The notes under the pieces were generated by a model. The model did no database searches, had not been told where the DNA came from, and saw nothing but the letters and a program-made list of their open reading frames with translations. Below are positions 12,690 to 25,100 of a DNA stretch of 64,000 nucleotides, in pieces (position 1 is the stretch's first letter; every line of letters begins with the position of its first letter). Position numbers and translations under genes: made by a program. This DNA is from Macrotis lagotis (Eukaryota; Chordata; Mammalia; Peramelemorphia; Peramelidae), in assembly GCF_037893015.1 (NCBI RefSeq), contig NC_133658.1:170742659-170806658 (forward strand), in the 5' to 3' direction.

Positions 12690-13086
12690 CAAATTCCCTT
12701 TATTACCTCTGTCCTTGGCAAATGTCAGAATTATCTTGTAGCTTATTTTTCCTCTTTACAACCATTTAAAAATAATCTCTCTCTTGACATCTTGGTAGGT
12801 GAATTCCTTATATTTTCCTGGTCCTTTATTAATAGGAGGAATGGTTTCATTACTAATCTCTAATAGCTGCCTCATGTACTTTTGGCCCCATTCATCAATA
12901 GATATCAGAAGTTTTAAACTTTATAAAATACAAATATGTTCTTCACAGTAGGAAGTCTATATTTTTTAGCAGTTTGTTTTAATGAACCAACTTCAATATT
13001 TCATGATAAATAGAATACTTGGTTTTCAAAGTAACTTCATTTTCTTCTTGCATTTGTAAAATGTGTGTAGAATGCACACTTTGCTA
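12690..13086 (-). other. POLR3F: probable POLR3F 3' UTR
   Basis: Sequence directly after the stop codon. Two AATAAA signals on the minus strand, at 12830-12825 and 12704-12699, are candidate polyadenylation signals about 260 and 385 bases past the stop. No transcript evidence is available, so the end is a guess. Confidence 0.35.
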
Positions 13087-13164
13087 CTAAAATTCCAGCC
13101 ACTCAGTCATATATATACAATTTGATGGTGAAATTTCACCACCTTCATGGCAGTCATCAAAAAC
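13087..13164 (-). CDS. POLR3F: POLR3F coding exon 9 with stop codon
   Basis: It encodes VFDDCHEGGEISPSNCIYMT followed by EWLEF and a TAG stop. It supplies the last two Fe-S cysteines (C296, C307). The acceptor is CCAAAG, with AG directly before GTTTTTG. It is too short to stand out as an open frame and was found by looking for the family C-terminus. Confidence 0.97.
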   Translation of the reverse strand, partial: VFDDCHEGGEISPSNCIYMTEWLEF

Positions 13165-16100
13165 CTTTGGGAACAAAAAAAAGTTTCCAATTAAACTTAA
13201 ATTTTAAAAAAACTTTCAATACAAGCACAGATATCAATTATATGATTCTTAGGAACAACTAATAGACAACTTATTTCAAGCAATATTTAAAATGAAATTC
13301 TTTGAATTTTAAAGGAATTGGGATAGTGCCTAATGTATCATATCACAGGATCTGACCTTCAACTGCAAGGTGATTTTATTAATAATTACAAGAATTTTTG
13401 CTATACCATGAAAATGAAATGCTCATATTAATCATTTATCTAGAGTGGGAGCATATAAAAGTAGATAATGTAAAGAAGAAAGAGAAGTATAAGGAAGAAC
13501 TTAGTTTAAATCTTGTCTGTGGCATTTATTGACAATGTTAACATGGGCAAATCTTTTAATTCCTCTGTGGCCCCAGACAATGTTTTAAGATAGGGGTTAT
13601 CAAAATTTGTTACCAAAAAAATCTTTTTTAATGTTCCTGGACCCCAAAGTGTACCCAGATGATTTCCTAGGCCATATGACTTGAGTTTTCTCAATTTCTT
13701 TATCTTCCTACCTTAACATTTCTCTGTCAGATCATTTACTCCTTCCCTCCATTTGCATTCTTGATCCTTGTTTCCCTTGCTTTATCATTTTTTCTTTTCT
13801 TGCATTTTTAATTCCTTCCTTGCTAACAAATGTACCTATCAATATATTCAGCCTTCTCCTCCCCCTCCACATTACATCTCCTATACCATTCCCCATCTTT
13901 GCTAACCCTTAAACAACTGTTCTTTTTTCACTTTTTTCAACAAATTCCTCAAGAGAAACTAGTCTTCATATGTTGCATCTACTGTTCCATCCTCTATAAA
14001 TTCTTGCAATTAGTCTTTTATTGCTATTTTTTCTTTTTTTTTTTTTAGGTTTTTTGCAAGGCACAATGGGGTTAAGTGGCTTGCCCAAGGCCACAAAGCT
14101 AAGTAATTATTACGTGACTGAGGCTGGATTTGAACTCAGGTACCCTTGACTCCAAGGCTCTATCCACTGTGCCACCTAGCCACCCCTTTTATTGCTATTA
14201 TTATACTCAAAGTACTGCTTACATCAACAATGATTTCCTAATTTTAGTTAATAGTTTTATTTTTTTTTGTTTCTTCAGCAGCAGATGAAATTGCAGAACA
14301 CTCCTTCTTCCTGAAATCTCTACTCAATTTCCTTTTGCATTATAGCACTCCCCTGGTTTTTATCCTTTGTTTCTTCTGTGACTGATTTATTGGCTCCTCT
14401 TCCCTCCTACATAACATGAGCATTTCCTAAGGTTATATTCTTTGTTCACACTTCTTTCATACATTGACTTTGTCAATCTTATAGCTTTATCTACTACCTC
14501 TTTTTAGGTGTCCCTCCAATCTCCATGTCCAAGTCTAGACTCTCTGCTGAACATTAGGCTGTAATGGCCTGTTCTGATTTAGAGTTGGAAGTGATCATTT
14601 AAGCCAGCATTTTATAGATAAAGGCCTAGGCCCAGAGAGAAAGGGATAGATTAGATAGGTATTAAGTGACAAATATTTTAATATCCGAAATGCTAAACTT
14701 CTCATTTTCCTCCACTAAATAAGTACTTCTTCCTCACTTCCAAATTTCTATCAATGGTACTCAAGCTGGAAAACCTTGGGGTCATCTTTGACTCCTCTCT
14801 CTCATTCTTCAAATAGAATAACTTGCTAAGAGTTACTAAATACTTTATTTCCATAGGGTCACATATCTTTCCCTGCTTCATAACCACAGTTCTACTATCT
14901 TAGCTGAGGTTTTGATTTTTTTACCACCAACAATAGTGTAGTGGTGAAGTCTAGAAAGCCGAAGGTTTGAATTCTTCTCTGAAATTTATTAGGGAGGTGA
15001 TCTGGGCAAACCACTCAAACTTTATGAGTCTGAGTTTCCCAGTCTGTAAAATGGAGACAATACCTATTTAATTTACCTCAAAGAGCTATTGTGAGGATCA
15101 AATTAACTAATATAAGTAAAATGTTATCTTATTAAAGTCTGATCAATCATAAAGCATTTATCAATGCCAATTATAATTATAGTACTTTTGTATGAGTGAC
15201 ATAAATGATCTCTCAGGTTTCAGTGTTTTCCTCTCTCTTCCAATCTATCTTTTATACTGTTCCCAGATTAATCTTCCCATTAGAAGAACTGGAATTTAAG
15301 AATATCTTGAAGGACCAAGCTGCAACAGGTGATGGAGCTTAATTTTTTTATTCATAGCCAAAGAAAACAGATACAATTAGTATCTATTAGCCTGGTTCTT
15401 CCAGTATTAAAGCAAAAATCTGATCATGTTATTAAACTGTTCACCAACTTTCAATGGTTGCCTATTTTCTATTGAATGAAGTCCAAATTTAGTACCTTGA
15501 AACAGGATGACATCTCAGGATCCTGAGGTGTTAAAAGACGATTTAGCTTTAAACTATCTTTCCAGTCTAATTTCCTACTTATTAAAGTCTGATCAATCAT
15601 AAAGCAGACTCATAAAGTTTTCCTATACACCTGCACTCTGGCCAAACCAATTATTTTTTTTAAATTTTTATTAAAGATTTTATTTATTTTGAGTTTTACA
15701 ACTTTTCCCCTAATCTTACTTCCCTCCCCCCTACCCCCCACAGAAGCCAATTTGTCAGTCTTCACATTGTTTCCATGTTATACACTGATCCAAATTGAGT
15801 GTGATAAAAGAAATCATAACCGTAAAGTATGAGTTAACAAGATCAGACAATATCAGCCAAACCAAATTATTAATCACTATCAGAATCTGCCTTATGCTTT
15901 TCCATCAACTCTCTGCCTAGAAAATCTTGCTTAATCTCCTCCCTGTCAAAAATTTTTTCATCTTTAAATCTCCATTTTAAAATCACTTTCATGAAATTTT
16001 GTGAATGAATGAATTTCAGTCTTCACAGACTGAAATGATATTTCTCACCCCTGAATCTAAGAGCACTTTGTTTTTAATTCTTGTGTGTTATTTTCAATAT

Positions 16101-19100
16101 TTAGCCTTGTAAATAGTTATCTGTATAAATGTAATAAGAGCAATGTTTATTTAAGGTCAGATGACCTGGGTTTATCTCCGGGCCCTGCCACTGATTTAAT
16201 GTCTGAGAGCTCATGGGGCAGCTAGGTGGCACAGTGGATAAAGCACCAGCTCTGGAGTCAGGAGTACCTGGGTTCAAATCCGGTCTCAGACACTTAATAA
16301 TTACCTAGCTGTGTGGCCTCAAGCCACTTAACCCCATTTGCCTTGTAAAAACCTAAAAAAAAAAAAAATGCTCACTCTTCACCTTTTAGGAAGTGGTGAG
16401 GAAGCATTTTGTGAACCTTTAAATATTTAAATGTAATAAATGCTATACAAATGTGAGTAATTATCATATTGTCTTTCCCTAACACAGGTTTAATCTCCTT
16501 GAGGGTAGTATTATTCATTTTTGTACTATTTTTTCAAATAAATGAATATAAATAGATTTACAAATATGAAGATTTTGTTACTAAACATTTTGTGCTCCTT
16601 TCCCTTCTTGTAAGAACTCTAAAACAAGTTTCTAGTGCTAGAATGTTGTCAAGAATAAACTAAATTTTACCTTTATTTATAGATGAGGAAATTAGAGCAT
16701 AAAAAGCCCAGTTTATACAAACAGCACTTCAACAACAGTCTTAATAAAAGACAAGCAGCTCAAGAGTTATTTTCTAGAAAGAAAAAGGCAAATAATTTGC
16801 CTACTTCTCAAAAAAAATTAGTTTGGGGGGGCTAAGAATTCAAATTTTCTAACTCTCAGGGTCTGCATTTCATTCTTGTTCTTATGTTAAATATGACTGT
16901 GCATAAAAGATATGATTTGCTCAATAAACTGATCAAATGAGGCCAAAAATTATGATAGTAAATTCACATGTGACAAACCATGGCTACCCACAACAGTCTT
17001 TGAATAAGATAAGTTTTATTTCTACTAGATTAGTTTTTTGTATGTTCATTTTCATGGCAATTTAAAAAGTATAAAATAGTTCAACTTACCGGACAGAGTC
17101 CACAAGGTGCTCGAACTAAGCCAGTAGGCTGTATGATTGGACTAACAGCCCTATACAGTTTCATATGTCCATCAACACTGCCAACTGTACCTTCTTTGGC
17201 AGCAATAATGGTCATTTCCACTTTGCCATCATAAATAAGTGTGTTCAAAATTGTTTCAATATCTTCCATAGACAACTCTACCTAAAAAAAAAAGGGAAAA
17301 AAACTTCACAAATCTATCTACTTATCTATTTATCTATCTATCTATATCTATCTATCTATCTATCTAAAACAGAGTTTGACAGGTTAATATGCAGACCTCT
17401 TTTTTCTGAGGTTTTTAATATGGAAATTGTTCATATTTGTCATTTGTATAATAAAAGCAGTAAAAATTGTAAAAACTAAAACAATAGCATCTATCAATTT
17501 CAAGTTTACTAAGTAGTATTTTTATTCTTTTGAGTCAAGTCAACAAATAGTTATTAAGCACCTATTACATTCTGGGCACTGTGAGCCTCACTTTTGAGCC
17601 TTGTAACAACCTTATGGGGTAGGTATTACCTGTATTATTATAGCCATTTACAAATTAGGAAACCGAATCTCAGAGAACTTAAATGATTTGTCCATGATTA
17701 AACAATTTATTGTTGGAAGCAGGATTTGATTAGAAGTCTTCCTGACTCGAAGACTAACTTCTGAAACACTTGTAAGACATAGTCCCTTTTTCTTTTGGAG
17801 GGAAAACAAAACAAAACAATATACCGACAGACCATTCATAATTCAATTTGGTTCAGTTGAAAAGTAGTAAAACCTGAATAAATGCTTGTTCAATTGAACC
17901 AAATTGAATTATAAGTGGTCTGTCAGTATTTTGTTTTTCCCTCCAAAAGAAAGAGACTGGGGCAGCTAGGTGGTGCAGGAGAGAACATTGGCCCTGGAGT
18001 CAGGAGGACCTGAGTTCAAATTCAGCCTCAGACACTTAATAAGCAACTATCTAAAATAAATAAAAATGACAAGCTCTGTGACCTCGGACAAGTCACTTAA
18101 CCCCACTGCCTTGCCCCCCAAATAAAGAAAAAGAGGTTGAATCTCACAAATGTATGCAAACTAAATAAAAGTAATTTCAGTGGGGTAGGGCAAAGCGAAA
18201 TGAAAATAATTAGAATTAATCAAGGCTCTACACAAGTGGCTAGAGACTGCAAAAGCAGAGGTTATAAAGAACACTATTAGACTGAATGCATAAGAGGAGC
18301 TTAGAGATTATCTAGTTCAACCTGCAACATTTTACTTATGAGGAAATTGAGGCCTGTGGAGGTTAAATGACCCATCCAAGGTAACACATAGAGCAAACAC
18401 CAGAGGAAGAATTTGAACCTAGGGTCTGAGACTACAAGGAATGAGCTCTCTCTGCTATTCTACGCTGTTTCCTCTTACTGAATTTGAGATATCTAAGAGA
18501 CATTTAAGTTTAAATGTCTGATAAGCCAATGGCAAAGCAAAACTTAGCTGGGGAGAGATGAGGCAATTATTAGTAAAATATTAGTAATGCCTAAATACAT
18601 GAAAATTGATGAGCATACCAACAGAATATAGAAAGAGAAAAGGGCATAGGACAAAGATAAGGGGTATAAAGATTCAGAGGGAGGGCATGCATGATGATTC
18701 GGTAAAGGAAATGGAGAAGGACTGGACAGTTCAGAGGAAGAAAAATCAGGAAAAAGCAGTCATGAAGACATAAGAAAGATTATCCTGTAATGGTGCTGAA
18801 CAGAATCAAATACTACAAAGAAGATAAGAAAAATGAGGACCGAGAAAAAGACACTGGATTTAACAAATAAGGAGAACATGCCTTTCAGTATCTACAACTA
18901 TTTAAACGTCACAATTACTCTGTGTAATGGGGAAAGCACCAACTTGTTATACTATAGATGAAGGAGGTAAAGCAAAGCCTGGGTAAAAATAAATGGACTG
19001 AACTAGATGGCCTCACAGAGTTAGCACAAGGCACAGTGCTTACAATGGAATCCAACTGGTTCAAATTTCCAGTCCAATTAACCAAAATACTTGTTAAAAT

Positions 19101-22100
19101 AGTCATTCTTCCTAGTTAGAAATCAAAGTCTTTGACATTACAAATTGTGGTATATGTATGTTATGGGACACTATTGTTTTATTAGAAACCAGGAGGAATG
19201 GGAATTCAGAGAAACCTGAAGGGATTTTTGCATGAAGTGATGCTGAGCGAAATGAGCAGAACTAGAAGAATATTGTACACCATAATAGCAACATGAGTTT
19301 GATGATCAATCTTTTTTTTTTTAAGGTTTTTGCAAGGCAAATGGGGTCAAGTGTCTTGCCCAAGGACACACAGCTAGGTAATTATTAAGTGTCTGAGACC
19401 GGATTTGAACCCAGGTACTCCTGACTCGAGGGCCGGTGCCTTATCCACTACGCCACCTAGCTGCCCCTTATATAATCTTAATGAACTTACTTATTCCATC
19501 AGTGCAACAATCAGAGACAATTTTGGGTTATCTGCGATGGAGAATACCATCTGCATCCAGAGAAAGAATTGTGGAGTTTGAACAAAGATCAAAGACTATT
19601 AACTTTTAATTTAAAAAAAAATACTGTTATCTTATTATGTAATTTTCCTATCTCTTATAGTTTTTTTTTTCCTTAAGGATATGATTTCTCTCTCAACACA
19701 TTCAACTTAGATCAATGTATAGCATGGAAACAATGTAAAGACTAATAGAATGCCTTCTGTAGGGGGTGGGGGGAGGGAAACAAGATTGGGGAAAAATTGT
19801 AAAATTCAAAAATAAATAAATTTTAAAAAAAAGAATTGCTTGATAAAAGAGATTGTGCTTTGTTATAAATTCCATACAATAGATGACAAAGGGTGGCATC
19901 ACGGAAATCAGGAAGACCTGAGTTCAAATCTAGCTCCAAACTATTAATAGATAGCTGTATCTGGGGCGGCTAGGTTGTGTAGTGGATAAAGCACTGGCTT
20001 GGAGTCAGGAGTACCTGGGTTCAAATCCAGTCTCAGACATTTACTAATTACCTAGCTGTGTGGCCTTGGGCAAGCCACTTGACCCCATTTGCCTTGCAAA
20101 AACCTAAAAAAAAAAAAAGATAGCTGTATCATCCTGGATAAGTCACTTAATCAATGCCTATCTCAGTTTTCTCAACTGTAAAATGGGATAAGACTATTTA
20201 TCTCCCAAGGTGGTTGTGAGGATCAAATGAGATGGTATACAAAGCATCCTTTTCTTTCTTCATGTCTTCCTTCTCTTGAACTAGCCTGAGGTTTTACAAA
20301 TACTCAGTGCAAGACTGGAAAGGCACCAAGTTATCTGTAGGCTCCTCTTTGCCACCTCTCCAGTCTGGGCTCTTAAGTTTCATTCTCTGGGACACAAGGT
20401 GCTGTCCTTGTCTGAGCTAGAACAAATCTGGCCACATGTAGTCATTTGATCCTTAATCCTTTTTGATCCTTTATCAAAGGATCTTTTTCAAGATCCTTAT
20501 TTAGAACCTAGATCTCAACCTGAGTTGGCTCTAAGTCAACATGCTGCTTATTCCCTCGTTTTTTATTTTCTTAAAAGCAGGAAAAAAAAAATTTCATCTA
20601 GCTCCAAATTCTGAAGGACATTTGTCAAGTACTGACTTAAGACCATACTCTTGGTTCTGGTAATAGCTGAAGTGGTACAATTTCACCCTCTGGACAAAAG
20701 TTTAGAACAACTGCAAGGCATGAAGGTTGATTAAGAACACATCTTATAAGCTAAAATGCAATAAAGCCAAAAAGTTAGAAAATTAATACTGACCTTACTA
20801 ATGCCTAGTTCACAAATATATTTCCATACTTCATGAGATGAAGCAAATGAACTGTTTCTTTGTATCATGGGGTTCTGTTTGCTTTCCCGAGCTGTTTCTG
20901 CCTGAAAGTATAAGGGAAAATTTCAGTTAGAAGAAATATTAATGGATTTCTTTTCAATGCAAAATTTATACAACACTGCCAAACTAAAGAAATTACAGGT
21001 TTTTTTTTTTTTGCAAGGCAAATGGGGCTAAGTGGCTTGCCCAAGGCCAGACAGCTAGGTAATTATTAAGTGTCTGAGACCGGATTTGAACCCAGGTACT
21101 CCTGACTCCAGGGCCAGTGCTTTATCCACTGTGCCACCTAGCCTCCCCTAAAGAAATTATGTTAAGGAAATATTTGGATATATATATATATATATATATG
21201 TATGTGTATATATAACCTAGTCTACTATCTAGGTACTGTTATTTAAAAGGATTACATGTATTTAAAAAAATAATTGTAATAATATTCATCTTACCTTGCT
21301 TTGTAAGAATTTAAAACACTGTTGGTTTAGTACTTCTACAAATTCAGATTCAAAATCTTGGTCACTATACCAGGCTCCACCAGTTACTGATCTATCAGGT
21401 TGTAAATTATACAACATATAAACTTTCTTCTTTGAGGCCTGTGAGGAAATATACAGAGCTTATTTTATTTTACTAGGGTGACAAATATAATTTTTTCCCT
21501 CAAACCCTAAAGATTATTATTCTATAACTATATAAAAAATGTGTGAATAATGAGGAAAGCTATATTCTAAAATGGAGAAAGACTATAATATAACCATCAA
21601 TCTGTGAGCATGGTCTAAATACCAAAAAGCCAGTTTTTTGATGTCTCAATATGTATACAATGATAAAGAGCTCAGTCTCTGAAAATTTCTTTTGTGTCAT
21701 GTCTAAAGCAAGAAGACAGAAGGAAACAATTATATCTGAACAGAAAATGTGAGTTTACTAATTAAAAAATAATTTTTTCAAGTTTCAAATTTCTGACTAC
21801 CAACGACTTCATACTAAAAATACTGGCCAAGCTCAGTATAATTTTTCACATATGATTGTCATTGTTGCCAGAAAATCCCACACTGGTGCTTTTGCTTGGC
21901 ATTGTTGGGTCACTGATATGGGAGGGAAACCACATCCAGGAAGCATCCAGAACTTCACCAGAAATCCTGTTTTCTATTAAAAATCAAGCTATGGGGTGAA
22001 ATGGTTCTGGAACTGGCAGTGAGAAGGATGTCTTTGTGCATCATTCCCCTCACAATAATAAACATAATGTATAAATCATACCATCAGACACATGACGACA

Positions 22101-22125
22101 TGATCCTCTTCAATAATGAAGGGCA

Positions 22126-22180
<55 letters not shown>

Positions 22181-25100
22181 TCCTTTTTTTTTTTTTTAGA
22201 TTTTTCAAGGCAATGGGGTTAAGTGGATTGCCCAAAGCCACAAAGCTAGGTAATTAGTGTCTGAGGCTGGATTTGAACTCAGGTACTCCTGACTCCAAGG
22301 CCAGTGCTCTATCCACTGTGCCACCTAGCTGCCCCTACTACTACTAACTTTCAAACATATATTTTGAAGAACTGAAAGAAAAAAAAATACTTACTGCCAC
22401 AGATTTAACAGCTTTGATAAGCTTTTTACTCTCCAAATTCTTTAGTATTTTGTTGATTTCTGTTAAGGGCAAGTTACTTTTATATCGAATATCTCTGCTC
22501 CAGATACCTAAAAATAAAGTTTAAATAGCTGAACTCCTCAAAATATTTCAAATTAAACAAATGACACATGCCTGATTTGAATTTATGTGCTATTTTTTTA
22601 TAATTCCAAAACTGGCTATGATAACAAAGTATACAAGCAAATGTATGCAATACTATAGTCACTTACTGGTTTCTAACTGTACTTAGATTGTAAAAAGAAA
22701 ATCAAGTCATTAAGTACACTATTTTCTAATTTTTTTTTAAATCTCAAGTCCTACTATTCAGCTTTTTAAAAGATATTTATGTAAAAGGAAATAAAAAGTG
22801 TCTAAGTGTCTAAAAGTATTTTAAAAAACTTTAAAAGTCATGAGTCAGATCCAGTTATATCATTTCTCCACTGCAGTCTCGTTGATGGTTCCTATGGTCC
22901 CTTTGAAGGAAGTTGAAATCATTCTTCCTGAAATTCAAGACTTTCCATAACCTGGTACAAGAGTTCCTTTAAGATTGACCTCAATCCTTCCTTCTACGTG
23001 ATTTTTTCTGAACCTCTCTGCGTTAATATGTATATTTTTCCTTGAGTCATCAGGATGGGGAAGATTAAGTAAGCATTCCACCCTTACCTCAGAATGACAA
23101 AAGTTTTAAAAGTAAGGAATTCTGTGAATGAAACTAGTATATGAGTATCAAAATATCTAAGAGGGATGTGAAGGAAGAAATACCAAGTGACATGCAAAAT
23201 TTTTGAAGTGTAGTATTTTTATTAGAGAATTCTCTTTCTTTTACATTTAAAATTGAAGTACCTTTTAAGAACCTCTTAGAAGAAAGGCTATGTAGTTCTC
23301 ATATAGGTATGAAGACCCAAACAAGGTAACAGGGAAATAAATAAGAATAATTGTTATTTAATAGGGATAGAAATGAACACTTATTTAAACCACTTTCTCT
23401 CATTCTATATAAAACCAGGCAAGTAGTTTGATCATGCTAGCAGGTCCCTTAATTTAACCCTTTTCCTCAGAAGACAAAAGTTCATGTTATCTGATGCAAA
23501 GTAGTTCCTAAAGAAAGTTGTCTGTCTCCAACAATGAAACTAACTAATGTTCCCAAAGTTCTCTGTAAACCTATCCTAGCAGTCATTACTGCTATGTCAA
23601 AACAGGAAAAATGGTGTAAATATTAAGGAATTACATGGGGAAAATGTTTTTCTCGATTTTCTTTTCTAAGTAGAGAGATCAGGGGAAGAAATATACAAGT
23701 GTACCATACTTTTTTGTGTATATAGTCTTGCATACATACATGTGAGTATAGTATATATACATTATACACATACAAAATTTAACTTTATTGATTTAGATAT
23801 GAACTAATGAATTTTTTTAAATCTTAAATTGCTTAGAAATTTCTGGACTGTTATTTCACTGGTGTAAATTTCCTTTGCTAACTCAGTTCAATACTTGCTC
23901 TGCAACTTAGAAACTTGAAGAGATGCCTCTGAAGATTAGGTGACTTACCCAAGGTCACAGAATACTTATGTGTTAGAAGCAGACCTTGAACTCAGGGTCT
24001 TCCTTACTATTCGGTCACTTAGCTGCTTATTGAATAGTCAGGTTAAAATTACCATCGATTTTAAATAGTTTTCTTATACTTGATAATATATAAAATCAAA
24101 AGTTATAATTTCAAATGGTGTCATGCTTTTCCAAACAAGCATCAATATAGATTCCAAAGAATTTCTCCTGCATATTAAATACTAAATGCTAGAATACTGA
24201 TATTGTAGACATGATTCTTCAATACCTTTGTTTCCAGCATCTTCTATGATCTGATATACTAGCTTCTCTTGATTATCTGATCCCTTCATTTTCCTGAGGA
24301 AAAAAGTCATTAGAAAGCAAAAAACAGATTTTTATTTCTGAAGTTTTCCCTTAGTTTTAAAAACATTAATGGATTGCAAAATTATCTTGTTTCATTTATT
24401 TATTTATAAACAAAAGAACTTACCCAGTATTTTGAGATTCTTTTATTCTATACAGAAGGCCTGTATTGCTCCTTAAGAGATCCAACTGTCCCTGTAGTTG
24501 TTTTTACACAAAACAGTTAATGATTTGAGGCAGAAAATTTGATAAAGGATTTCAAAATACTTATTCATAATAATTTTCTCTAACACAAACACCCAAATAC
24601 TGTATCCTGCTCTCCCACTTTTACTTATTAACCCCATAGCTTGAATCAACTAACCTTCACAAGGAATCTTTGTTCAAGTATGGTTTGAACTAGGCAGCAA
24701 CATCTTATTATGTTGTAATTCCAAGAACTACCCATAACAAATCACAGCACATTCGTTTATGTTCCTACTAATTCTTTTTTTGTTTTGTTTTTTGATTTTT
24801 TTGCAAGGGAACAGGTTAAGTGACTTGTACAAGGTCACACAGGTGTTAAGTATCAATTATCTGAGGCTGGATTTTAACTCAGGTCCTCTTGACTCCAGGA
24901 TCAGGCTCTATCCACTGTGCTACCTAGTGTTTTGAAAAAACTTTTAAAAGTTGTAAGCAACAGAGCACTGGCCCTGGAGTCAGGAGTACCTGAGTTCAAA
25001 TCTGATCTCAGACACTTAATGATTACCTAGTTGGGTGGCCTTGGGCAAGCCACTTAACCCCACTGCCTTGCAAAAACTAAAAAAAAAAAAAAAATTGTAA

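Noticed and set aside
11100-13086. RBBP9, the expected neighbour of POLR3F
   Set aside because: No stretch on the plus strand matched its conserved motifs; it probably lies outside the window or beyond the provirus region.
22127-22350. CRISPR-like array
   Set aside because: It is a simple CTA microsatellite in a vertebrate genome, with no spacers.
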